A stretch of 64,000 nt of DNA. It comes from Tenebrio molitor (Eukaryota; Arthropoda; Insecta; Coleoptera; Tenebrionidae). The stretch spans positions 3,870,217 through 3,934,216 of the forward strand of contig NC_091056.1 in NCBI RefSeq assembly GCF_963966145.1. The letters run 5' to 3'. A program made the position numbers and the translations under genes. This document shows, one piece after another, positions 34,704-44,211 of the stretch (its first letter is position 1; each line of letters begins with the position of its first letter). Under the pieces are notes generated by a model that saw nothing but the letters and a program-made list of their open reading frames with translations, had not been told where the DNA came from and did no database searches.

Positions 34704-35878
34704 TGTAGGACGGCGCAATGTGTGGCCGTGATTTTTCCGTTTTGTTTCCTTTTTTGGTTCATAGTTTTAAGACGCTACACGTTACGTGATTGATACTGAT
34801 TAGAATTCTTTGTTAGGGAAGCGTTAGTAAGTTCGGAGTAAACGGTCGTGCAGACACAAAACTCGATCGCTGTCGTTATTTTGAACCCGATTTTCCTGCA
34901 GAAGTTGTTGTGGTGTAAAAATATTCAATAAGGTGAGTGTATCACTGAGTGACCTGTTTCTGTTGGTGTTGTGGTGAGTTTACCTACTTTAATAATTGAT
35001 TTTGATAACGATCATGGCCATAATTAAATACAATTTCAATTAGTGTTGTGAGTCTTTAAATGTTTTATAATTAATTGGGGGTCGCTGATTGGGGTCAGGA
35101 CTGCCCGTGATCTACAAGTAATTGAGGATTGCTGACTGAGATCAGGACCGCTCGTGATTAATGATAATAATTAATTGAGAGTCGCTGACTGAGATCAGGA
35201 CTGCTCGTGATTAATAGTTAATTGAGAGCCGCTGACTGCGATCAGGACTGCTCGTGAGTGATAATTAATTGAGATAATGTTATTTTCACCATTGAGGGTG
35301 ATCCTGTTGTTAAGTTGATTAGAGTTGCAATGACAGTTGATGAGATTCCTAATTTTGATATGATTGAGCCCCGACATGTCGAGCTAATTAATTAGACTGT
35401 CCACCCTTCCTTTGTTTCCGGCAACTGTACACTAGCAGAGACCGTGGAGCTGCTAGTGGTGTGAAATTGATTGTGATCTAGTGGACTGGCAGAGACCGGG
35501 GAGCTGCCAGTGGATGTGAGACAGATTGAGTGAGTCGCTGAGTGTTATCAGGGCTGCTCATCTGTGTATCGGGCGGAGCGAGTACTTGTACTCATTGCAC
35601 ACCTTCGTCGCGATGGTGATCACAATTGATTGAGGGTCGCTGAGTGTTATCAGGGCGCCTCGTTTGATTACAGTTGTTTATTGAGTTGAGGACTGAGTCC
35701 TAGAGGGTTCTGTGTGAATCCTAGTCTTTCCCTTAACCCTGGACAGAGCTCAATTAGTTAATGTTAATTGATAATGACCTAAAGTACTAGAGCTCAATGA
35801 ATATGTAATAATATTTGACAATCACCAAAGGTATTAAGAGCTGACGTTGCGATAGTACCATCATGGCATTTCCCTACA
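34704..35878 (+). repeat. 3' LTR of gypsy element 1 (1,175 bp)
   Basis: Same as the 5' LTR except for a loss of about 350 bases near the right end (joined at CAT), a 5-base difference near 34801, and a handful of base changes. Confidence 0.9.
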
Positions 35879-35954
35879 CAACGTGTTCTCCTTAAAGTGT
35901 GCGGACTCTACTTACATCTTTATTAGTTTCAAAAGATATAACTTTTTTTTTCAG

Positions 35955-37380
35955 TCGAAGTCCAACACATCATGGCAAGATACTTGTTAAAAAAACACAA
36001 CAAATATACAAGTACAAAAAAGAAATTCATAATGTAAGGCAGAAATTTCAGCAACTGAAAAAGAACATAAAAAGCTTGAAAGAAGTAGTTACAGTCTTGA
36101 GAAAGAATGATAAACTTTCAACAGATGCCTCACGCATGTTAGAAAGTACTTTTTCAGGAATTCCACTGGCCACAATGAAACGTATTTTAACTAATATTAA
36201 GGCTGGAAAAAACATCAGGAAGAAGTTTTGCCCAGAATTAAAAAAATTTGCGATGACCTTACCATTTTATTCGCCAAAAGCGTATGATTTTGTAAGAAGA
36301 TCTTTTAACTTGTGTTTGCCAGCACCGTCTGTTATACGGAGTTGGTTGGCAAAAGTTGATTGTGAACCTGGCTACTCAAAACCTGCATTGGATACTCTTT
36401 CACAATTTGTGAAGGAGAAAAGTGAGAAGGGTGATGAAAGCCCTTGTTTATTTGCCATAATGATTGACGAAATGTCAATCAAAAAACAAATAAATTTAGG
36501 GGGAAACCGATTGACAGTTCGGGGGTATGTAGACATTGGTACAGGACCTACAGATGATACTACATTAGCATCAGAGGCTCTTGTGGTAATGGTTGTTTGG
36601 CTGAATGGGCCCTGGAAACTCCCTATCGCTTATTTTTTAATAAATAAGTTAAATGCGGAGGAAAAGGCTGCTATTGTGTTGGAGTCATTGCAAATTATGC
36701 ACAACATTGGAATTAGAATTGTGAGTCTAACGTGTGATGGACCACAGGTTAATTTTCGGATGATCCGAACACTGGGATGTGTTTTATCACTAACCGATAC
36801 AAATATGGACACATATTTTTGTCATCAATCAGATAAAAGTCACGTCTTTGTATTTCCTGATGTTTGCCATATGTTAAAGTTGATGAGGAATAATTGGGCA
36901 AAACTTGGCAAAATTTTAAATGGAGAAGGAGAAGCCATTGACTGGGAATTTATCAAACTACTTTTCCAAGTTCAAGAAGAAGAAGGGGTAAAAATAGCCA
37001 ATAAACTGTCGAGAGCACATATTAACATAAAAACTCGATAATGAAGGTGAGTCATGTTATGATAATTTCTATGGTTGTTTGCCTTATTGTTTCACAGGTT
37101 AATAATGTGGCTGCCCAAACCTTCAGCAGCAGTGTTGCCAAGGCATTACAATTTATGAAGGATGACATAAAGGACTCACCTTTTCAAGGGGCAGGTCCCA
37201 CGATTGAATTTATCCAAATAATAAATAATTTATTTGATCTTTTGAATTCACGAAATCCATTTGGACGAGCATTTAAAACTCCATTGCGGCAAGCCAATGA
37301 AGCATATTGGCTCCCATGTTTGCAAAATGGCATTAAATACTTGTGGGCTTTGAAAAACACCAATGGTATCCCTTTACATT
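35955..37380 (+). pseudogene. P transposase, catalytic core exons
   Basis: Starts after a TTTTTTTTTCAG acceptor. A coiled-coil-like Lys/Gln stretch (EIHNVRQKFQQLKKN) is followed by the family's RSFNLCLPAPSVIRSWLAKV. The first catalytic Asp is in MIDEMSIKK (about 36466) and the second in LTCDGPQVNFRM (about 36736). A frameshift near 37025-37040 moves coding to another frame, in which an intron (37047-37098) is removed before AAQTFSSSVAKAL and LFDLLNSRNPFG. A TAA at 37380-37382 then interrupts the frame. Similar to THAP9 and Drosophila P transposase in motif order. Confidence 0.85.
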
Positions 37381-37382
37381 AA

Positions 37383-38294
37383 ACCCGAAATAAAACGCCA
37401 ATTGTGGGTTTTATTGTATCGGCGTTATCAGCAATAGCGATCTATAAAGAATATGTTATAAAAACGGAGTTGTTACAATATATTTTGACGTATAAATTTT
37501 CACAAGACCACTTGGAACTATTCTTTTGTAGCATTCGGTGACTATATAACATATTTTGTTTTTGTAAAATATTTCAGATTTTTTTTTAGTTCTAGGAATG
37601 GTTGGAACAATAACCCCACCTGCTTAGAATTTATCCATACGTACAAGCGCCTGCTGGTTCATCAAGATTTGAAAAACTTTGGTGACAACTGTATTGCACA
37701 AGATACAACCCAAATCTTGACATGTGATAACACACATGGTAATGTGCCGGAGTCGGAACAATTAGGTATTTCTGCAGTTTCTGACTGCAGAAATAGTAAT
37801 GCTGACGGCACCTTTCTTATGGCGGGCGATGAGGTCGTGACTGTAGCAGACATAAGCCTGAGTGCTATTACAGAAAACGTGGTAGCATACACCGCCGGAT
37901 TTGTCATTAGGAAAATAATACAAAAGTTAACGTGCCAGATCTGCACTATGGCTTTGTATGCTGGTGATGACAATGATTTGCCCGAACTAAAATTAATTAA
38001 ATTAAAGACAAATGGTAATAAACTAATTCAATAATCCAATCCTCTATTGAATAATTTTTGTTTTTAGGAGGCCTAATTTTTTCCTCCCAAAGTGTAATTA
38101 AAGTTTGTAGGGTGGTTGAACATAAAATTAGAAATATTTTTTTATTATATGAAAATCGTCCACCACCCCAAGATGTGATGTTACAGACGTTAAAATATAA
38201 TTTAACAGTTGGGTTGCATGAAAATAAAAATATTTTCAGGGAACTTGAGGAACATCTGTTACTTTTGAAGAAGTTCCTCCGCGAAAATATTTAA
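37383..38294 (+). pseudogene. P transposase, C-terminal exons
   Basis: Continues the frame after the TAA. It carries SQDHLELFF with the probable catalytic Glu (about 37513), then intron 37538-37589 and the P-type SIRSRNGWNNNP junction. Another intron is 38015-38067, and the last exon runs to a stop at 38294 (HLLLLKKFLRENI). Splice borders are GT..AG and keep the frame. The His/Cys-containing part (CQICTMALY) is also seen in the family. After 38294 only the 3' flank and the inner and outer terminal repeats follow. Confidence 0.85.
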
Positions 38295-38866
38295 TTGAAC
38301 AGATCATTGTACATTATACCAAGGTAAGATTTTATTTATTCTTTGGTTAAAAAATTTAATCAGGATTTAATTGCAAATCCAATCAGAAAGCGATTAAGCA
38401 AATTAATTTTATTTAAACATCAGTAGATTCATAGTTTTATAATATTGTACAAAAATAAATGTGTTTTTTTTTCATCTTTTGTACCTGTTGTCTTAACCCA
38501 AATATTCTGATCAGTGTGATTGTATGGTTAATATTGTTATGAAGATAACAGGCAAGTATTTTTATATGCTAGATACCTAATGGTAATCAGGTAAATTCCG
38601 TAAATTTCACACACCAAATTATAAATTGAATTGGCAGATAACGTAAAATTTACCACCAAGGCTTAAAGTCTACTTTTGAATTGGAAGGGAAACGCAGACT
38701 TCTACGCTCGTGAGCGTGAGGTGGTTTCGCTCGAAAGGAAAGCATACTGGATGATGGATATTCAAATTTCGCGGTAGTTGACCCGGTAATGGCGTCGATC
38801 GTTAGGTTACGTTTCTTGCTCGGTTGTCGGCTTTCCAGTTTATTTTAAGAATTCCGTGAGTCAAAC

Positions 38867-39838
38867 TGTTCTGAGTGACTCAGATCAGTTCATCTCAGCT
38901 CACTGCGTTTGCAAAAGAAAAGCTACTATTGACCGTTTGGTCTCAACTTTGAGAAGACGACGTGGCATTTTCTTTTTAAATTCTGAAATTTCGTACTAAA
39001 ACTCAATTTTATAGATATGCGCACACAGTGTACGTCGAAAAACGTTTGCGCAACAACTTGTTCTGTCAGCGAGACGTTTCTGCCAAAATGGCGCCTCCGA
39101 GAGTTACCAACTGAGGCGGGATTTAGTGTTATCCATAACCTATCAACTGAAAAGTTACTAGGGACTGGTCACAATCAAAATAAATAGATAATACGTAACA
39201 ATATTTTGGATTAAAAAAAAAAAAACATTTACCTTTGACTGCCTCCAACGGGAACCATTGAACTGAAATCATCCATCGTCGAAATGGATACTGACAACTC
39301 CCACACACTCACCAAATTGACTTTTGTAAACAGTTAAATTATTTCATATCAATTGACCCGAACTTATCAGATAATCGGTTATACTAAAACTACAGATCTC
39401 AATAACTACCACGTGTACTCTTAACCGGGCGCGGACGCTCTTAATCAACGCAAGTAAAGACTTCTCCCTCGTAGGTTCGTAGCACATCACATACTTCGTA
39501 TGTAAATAAAAATGGACGATGGGCCGATGGCCGATGCCGATTGGCGTTCAGTGACTTCAGTGGTACCAGTACCACAATTCAAATTCACACCAACCCATGA
39601 CAGAAAAATTACTAAAACTGTTCACAACAATTGGCACGTTTTTAAGGAAATTAAATATAAATATATCGTTACGTTAGTTATGGAGTTTTAATATTCGAAG
39701 ATTAATTTCAAATTATAAATTAACCATCATATTTAATTTTGACCAAGATAGCAAGATAGGCACCCAGCGATACTATCGTGCAAGAACAATTACAGTAAAC
39801 ACGGTCAACCATACAACGTGAACTCCAAAAACTCTTTT
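38867..39838. other. Flank of the P insertion, no gene seen
   Basis: No recognisable coding. A GC-richer patch with AAAATGGCGCC lies near 39090, and a TGGGCCGATGGCCGATGCCG run near 39520. Confidence 0.4.
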
Positions 39839-40098
39839 TTTTGGCAGGGCCGCCACTATTCTCATATGAGTGACAATGTAGCCCAAGAACTAGAGAAGGC
39901 ACTCATGTTTGTAAATAGCAAAAACAAAGTGCCAGATGCAGTTCTTAAACTGTTACGATAACTTTAGCATTGCAATACATTCATGCCATAAAGATAGCAT
40001 CAGCAAAATATGTATATCTGATTAGACAGGAGTTGGGCGACGAGGCGGTAGCATTTATGAAGGTAATATGTCAAGCACTGCAAATAAACTCATAATAC
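39839..40098 (+). other. Coding-like segment, unidentified
   Basis: A frame from about 39866 (MSDNVAQELEKALMFVNSKN..VPDAVLKLLR) meets a stop at 39958. A second frame covering about 39965-40065 (ALQYIHAIKIASAKYVYLIR, then QELGDEAVAFMK) ends before GTAATA. Both have natural amino-acid composition and an acceptor-like CAG precedes the first. It could be a frameshifted exon of a gene or transposon that I do not recognise. Confidence 0.3.
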
Positions 40099-40825
40099 GT
40101 CGTTGAATATGAAAATGCAAAGGAATGAAAGATTGGTCATCTAAGGCCCAGTTTCCCAAACAATATTTAATGGACCCAATAACTAAATGATCTTCAACTT
40201 TATTGAAACATTGAATCGACATGGGGTTTCGAAAAACACTTCATTTATTTAATTAGTTCAACAACTAAGTGTTGATTTTTTGAAAAGCCGGTAATTATCG
40301 GTAACTTTTGACATTTTCAAAATCGAATTGCTGGTGAACATTTTTCTTGTTCTACATTTCATTAATCATAATATGTAAATGCAAAACGAATTCCATGCAA
40401 GAACTTCACAGAATTCGAAAAAAAAATGTTACTTGAGTGTGGAGATAACAAAAAGATCGCATCATCCAAAAAACAGATGGTCGGCGTTACTGTCGCCAAA
40501 AACAAATTTGGCATGGCAAGAAATTGCCCAGAATTTAATAGCTCAGATCACACAGGGAGCAGAAGCGCCAAACAACTGCTTTCCCTCTATGATCATTTAA
40601 AAAAAATGCTAAAATTAAATTGTTTAATAACAAGGTAAATATTTATAACTTCTAATACACAAGAATATCAAAACATTAACCATCAAGTTAATTAAACAGA
40701 GGGTCATTCACGAAACCCAGTAAGGCTCGATAAGATATTGCAAATTCAAAACCATGGTATTTTGTTAACGATTTGCAAATTATTTGTTTTGTGAATCTAC
40801 CCGTCTTTATTTTTTTTTGCATATC

Positions 40826-40917
40826 GTAATGAAAGTGGCACTTTTTTACACACAAAATCGTAGTGAAAGTAGCACTTTTTTACACGAAAAATCGTAGTGA
40901 AAGTAGTACTTTTTTGC
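40826..40917 (+). repeat. Short tandem repeat, about 36-bp unit, 3 copies
   Basis: Three copies of a unit built on GTAGTGAAAGTAGCACTTTT. A related hairpin (GTACAGCACG...TGAAAGTC with its inverse near 41140) follows at 41038-41157. Confidence 0.75.
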
Positions 40918-41280
40918 ATCATTTTATTCCATCTCTTTGGAGATGATTGTCAAAGCATACCTAATTTTTTTTTTGTAATTTTTCAGAAATTCTTTTAGAC
41001 CAAATTTCTCAACTTTTTACTATATGCAAAAAAATAGTGTGTACAGCACGTAATGAAAGTCTTTTTTTCACCTATTTGATTGATTAACTCAGACTACACC
41101 CTCGTTAATCAATCTGCAAATTCGTGAAAAAAGTATGACTTTCATAACTAGTTGTACAAATAACTATACCAAAACGCATACAAAACAGGGAGTGACACAT
41201 TTACACCAAAAAGTGTGGCGCTGGATGCAAAAAATGCATCTACATACTTTTAAAGAACAGTTTGAATCTTAAGCTTGTTT

Positions 41281-41443
41281 GACACGATGCTAAATTTTGT
41301 AGAAAATTTGTTAGAAAATGAGAGAGACCCTCGATCAGGACCAATGAACGATCAGGATAATAGTCTGTCTTTGTCAGATCCTGATCGTTCATTGGTCCTC
41401 TCTCATTTTCTAACAAATTATCTACAAAATTTAGCATCGTGTC
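41281..41443. repeat. 163-bp palindrome in coding-like DNA
   Basis: GACACGATGCTAAATTTTGT at 41281 is repeated inversely at the end (41424-41443). Both arms read as nearly the same peptide (MLNFV.NLLENER, then GPMNDQD) on opposite strands. Confidence 0.9.
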
Positions 41444-42286
41444 ATACAGCCTTTAAACCAAATATTATAATTATGATTCAAGTACCTACGACATTCCTGG
41501 ACATACTTATCATATTAGATTAAAAACTATTACTATTACTGACAATCTTATTTTTAAATTACCACATAGACATTGATGCTGGTGGGTCTAGACAATAACT
41601 CAAAAAAAAATGGTATTAACATTAAACAAATAATTAAAATATGAAATACATATAGGATACAAACATAACATTTACAGATTCATTAAACACAACAGAACAT
41701 TTTCCCGACAATTATTCTCCAACTACATCATTGTCAGATACTACTCTTGTTAGTCCTGAGCCTGTTCGATAGCATCCTCCTCCTCTGGGGCAAAGACTCA
41801 AGCGTGTTGGGTGAAGTTCAGTATCCATTGCTAAAAAGAGGAAACAATGTATAGAGCATTTCATTCAAAGAAAGAAGTACAAAGAAAAACCAACAGGATA
41901 AAGAAATAAAAATTAGAAAAATTAAAATATCTACTTGACAAAGAAAACCAAATCAGATTGAAGCAACTAATTGTTTTGGAGAAACAGCTCCATGAAGAAA
42001 AACGGTTGTATGAATTAAATTTTCAAAATAAATAGATTAAAAGAAACTGAATTTGAACACAAAATTAGAGAAGTTAAATTGAAAAAAAAAATTCTAATTA
42101 ATATTTGTGTCGAGGTTCTATAGTTAAGAATATTTAAAAAAATACCTGAAAATATTGTCTATTAATGGTTCTTTAAACTGCATTTCTACATACGATTGAC
42201 TTCGTCTTCCACATGTTCATATTTTACAACCTAAAAATAGATATTTTTTTTAACTGATTCTTAATAAATTCAATAAGCACCTTACC

Positions 42287-42495
42287 TGTTGCGTAGAATC
42301 GCAAAGCTACGAGGAGCTGATCAGCAGCACATTAAGAACAATTTCTTAGTGTCATCCATTGTTTTCGATGAAGGCAATAATGGTTCTCACAGTATTTTTG
42401 TAGAAACGATATTGGTCCTTAAAATCTGCTTCGCTGTAGACTTCGAAAAGATTACGCCGTTCTCTAAAAACCCTGATGAAATTTGACTGTGAGCC
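42287..42495 (-). pseudogene. PIF/Harbinger transposase N-terminal fragment
   Basis: The frame FRERRNLFEVYSEADFKDQY followed by RFYKNTVRTIIAF matches the conserved start of HARBI1-type transposases. In another frame LLVALRFYATG follows, the next family motif, and it ends at a GTAAGG donor at 42287-42288. A stop and a frameshift separate the two. The catalytic domain is missing. Upstream, the same open frame runs without a break into BEL-type protease sequence. Confidence 0.7.
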
Positions 42496-42649
42496 ACTGT
42501 CAAGCTCGTAATTGGGTGAAATTTCCTGCTTTATCTTGCACCTGCACCACTGCCGTTGACAAAATGACATTGATTGGCAAGGCAGTGCTCGAATTTAGGA
42601 CATTTACTTCATTGTTAATTTCACCCAATTGCTCCGATGTGTCCTTATG
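42496..42649 (-). pseudogene. BEL/Pao protease start, fragment
   Basis: Minus strand, continuing the gag of 43830-44209 after the inserted element. A stretch ending in VQVQDKAGNFTQLRA is followed, one base out of frame, by LDSGSQSNFI. This is the active-site motif (DSG) of BEL/Pao proteases. It then passes into Harbinger-type sequence. Confidence 0.75.
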
Positions 42650-42651
42650 TA

Positions 42652-43827
42652 TAATTGTCCGTTTACTCTAATGTTATATTGGGGCCGTAAAAGTAGTTAC
42701 CTCCTAATAAGCTGCCCCTTTGTGTGGGATTCAGAAGCCACGCGCCCCTGCAATAAATCAAAGTTTAAAAGCTAAAGGGAGAATGTTTAGTTTTATTATT
42801 TTCTGAACCGAAGTATATGGTACCCTGGTTAATTCACTGGTCTCCTTAATAGAATTAGAACACCCCCTTGGGACTAGACCTTCATAGCTTATTTTTCAAC
42901 ATAATCTCTAAACACGAAAATTTATACAGGGTGTCCCCAAAAAAAAAGACGAGTCCATAGCTCCCTTATTTATCGGAGGATTTTAATTATCTATACACCA
43001 AATTAAATGGTTGTTAATAGGCTACAAAACGGCTTAATAAATTCACGTATAGCTCCAAGGGCTTCAAGACTAAACTGTCAAAAAAAATTTTTTTAAATGG
43101 GATCACATACTTTTTTTTAGTAATTCTGATATACATTTTAATTCTGAAAACAACAATGTATCACAAGTATAACTTCACATAAAAAAAAAATAACACTAAC
43201 TTTTGAAACAAATGACGAGCACCAAGCGAAAAGCTATCAAAATGCATTGCGTTACAATGTAATAACCAAATTAACGTAGCTGGAAAAACAAATGACAAAT
43301 AATAACATGTTGGATTGCGCAGATATGCCGCCAATGTTTAGCGCAAAATGGAACATAGACGATATTAGTGTTTTTTTACATTTTTTTTTTTGTGAATTTT
43401 TGGTATTTAAGTGTATACTTGTGATACACTGTTGTTTTCAGAATAAAAATCTCTATCAGAATTACTAAAAAAAAAATCCCATTTGAAAAAAAATATTTTG
43501 ACAGTTTCCCCTTGAAACCCATGGGGCTATACTTAAATTTATTAGGCCATTTTGTAGCCTATTAACAACCATTTCATTTGGTGTACAGATAATTAAAATC
43601 TTCCGATAAATAACGGAGTTATGGACTCGTCTTCTTTTTTGGGGACAGCCTGTATATTTCAATTCATATTTCGGCAAATTTGCCTCAGTCCCACCCCGAA
43701 CGAAACAACCAGCTGGGTTTACCTGCTGTTTACAATCACAAAATGTTTTCTATTGTAGACAAATCAACTTTTACACAATGGGATAATTCTACGGCCCCAA
43801 TATAACCTTAGAGTAAACGGACAATTA
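42652..43827. mobile_element. TA-flanked inverted-repeat element with nested MITE
   Basis: Inverted ends of about 38 bases (TAATTGTCCGTTTACTCTAA) with TA at 42650-42651 and 43828-43829. Removing the element and one TA joins the BEL reading frame on the two sides without a break, which supports the borders. Its own length is about 448 bases; the remainder is the MITE at 42927-43652. Confidence 0.85.
42927..43652. mobile_element. 726-bp long-TIR MITE, CAGGGTGTCCCC ends
   Basis: Inverted arms of about 170 bases (42927-43100 and 43480-43652) with TA on both sides (42925-42926 and 43653-43654). The minus-strand frame at 43465-43677 is just the arm. Relatives: 28274-28440 and 55616-55836. Confidence 0.9.
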
Positions 43828-43829
43828 TA

Positions 43830-44209
43830 ATAATGTGTTGTGTGTATTACTGCCACACACTGGGCAGCTGTCTGAGTCATGATTTGTCCTTAAGCAATTT
43901 TTACAAAGTTTTCGTTTGTTTATTTGATCAATTCTGTTTGATACCGCCAATCTGAGAAACTACTTGCATTGATACAAGGCATGATTTGACTTGTTACAAT
44001 ATAAGCATTTTTTGTGATAGTTTATTTCAGTTTTGACGCTAAGAAACGATTTTTGTGGTTGTTTTTCAATTGTTGATTATTTTCCCTTATGTGAATCGCT
44101 CAAAGCTTCTAACGTGAGACAATGACTTGTTAGTATATCGTTAAATTCTTTCAGTGTCGGAATGTTTGTTGTTTTGCAAGATGTTTCCCATTCTCAGCGG
44201 AATTGATAA
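43830..44209 (-). pseudogene. gag: BEL/Pao gag, C-terminal part with zinc knuckles
   Basis: Minus strand. After EWETSCKTTNIPTLKEFN-type sequence come two CCHC knuckles: CLYCNKSNHALYQC near 44010 and CKNCLRTNHDSDSC near 43900. Then VCGSNTHNTLL runs up to the inserted element. A few stops are present. The upstream part of the same gag is 46263-46843. Confidence 0.85.
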
Positions 44210-44211
44210 TA

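Larger units (their letters stand above)
30895..35878 (+). mobile_element. Ty3/gypsy LTR retrotransposon, internally deleted
   Basis: Bounded by LTRs that start TGTAGG and end CCTACA, with the 4-base target duplication CAAC on each side (30891-30894 and 35879-35882). Coding is plus strand: gag, protease and the first part of reverse transcriptase, all in one frame. The rest of reverse transcriptase, RNase H and integrase is missing; the coding stops about 40 bases before the 3' LTR. It could not move unaided. Confidence 0.93.
30515..35908. mobile_element. 406-bp TA-flanked MITE, split by a gypsy element
   Basis: Inverted ends GAGTGCC/GAGTCCG followed by the exact 18-mer ACACTTTAAGGAGAACAC lie at 30515-30540 and 35883-35908, with TA outside (30513-30514 and 35909-35910). 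The MITE itself is 30515-30894 plus 35883-35908. It sits in an intron of the P element. No coding sequence of its own. Confidence 0.8.
29509..38858 (+). mobile_element. P element carrying a nested MITE and LTR element
   Basis: The ends are perfect 29-base inverted repeats starting CACGGAATTCTTAAAATAAA. Eight-base target duplications flank them, AGTTAAAC (29501-29508) and AGTCAAAC (38859-38866), one base different. A second inverted pair lies inside (ATTACCGGGTCAACT at 29588-29602 and 38778-38792), as in other P elements. Without the inserted 30515-35908 block the element is near 4 kb. It codes for a THAP/P-type transposase in several exons on the plus strand. Confidence 0.92.
40390..42035 (+). 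pseudogene. Myb/SANT-like transposon accessory protein, broken
   Basis: Two overlapping frames at 40379-40638 together give the pattern of a Myb/SANT-like domain: KNRWSALL..., NLAWQEIAQ, then GSRSAKQLLSLYDHLKK. Such proteins accompany PIF/Harbinger transposases and bind the element's ends. Further right, 41695-41880 is coding-like, and 41910-42035 gives a Leu/Lys/Glu-rich coiled coil (LVLEKQLHEEKRLYELNFQN-like) with a stop at 42033-42035, as expected for the C-terminus. Frames are broken in several places, and a 163-bp palindrome sits in the middle. Confidence 0.5.
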
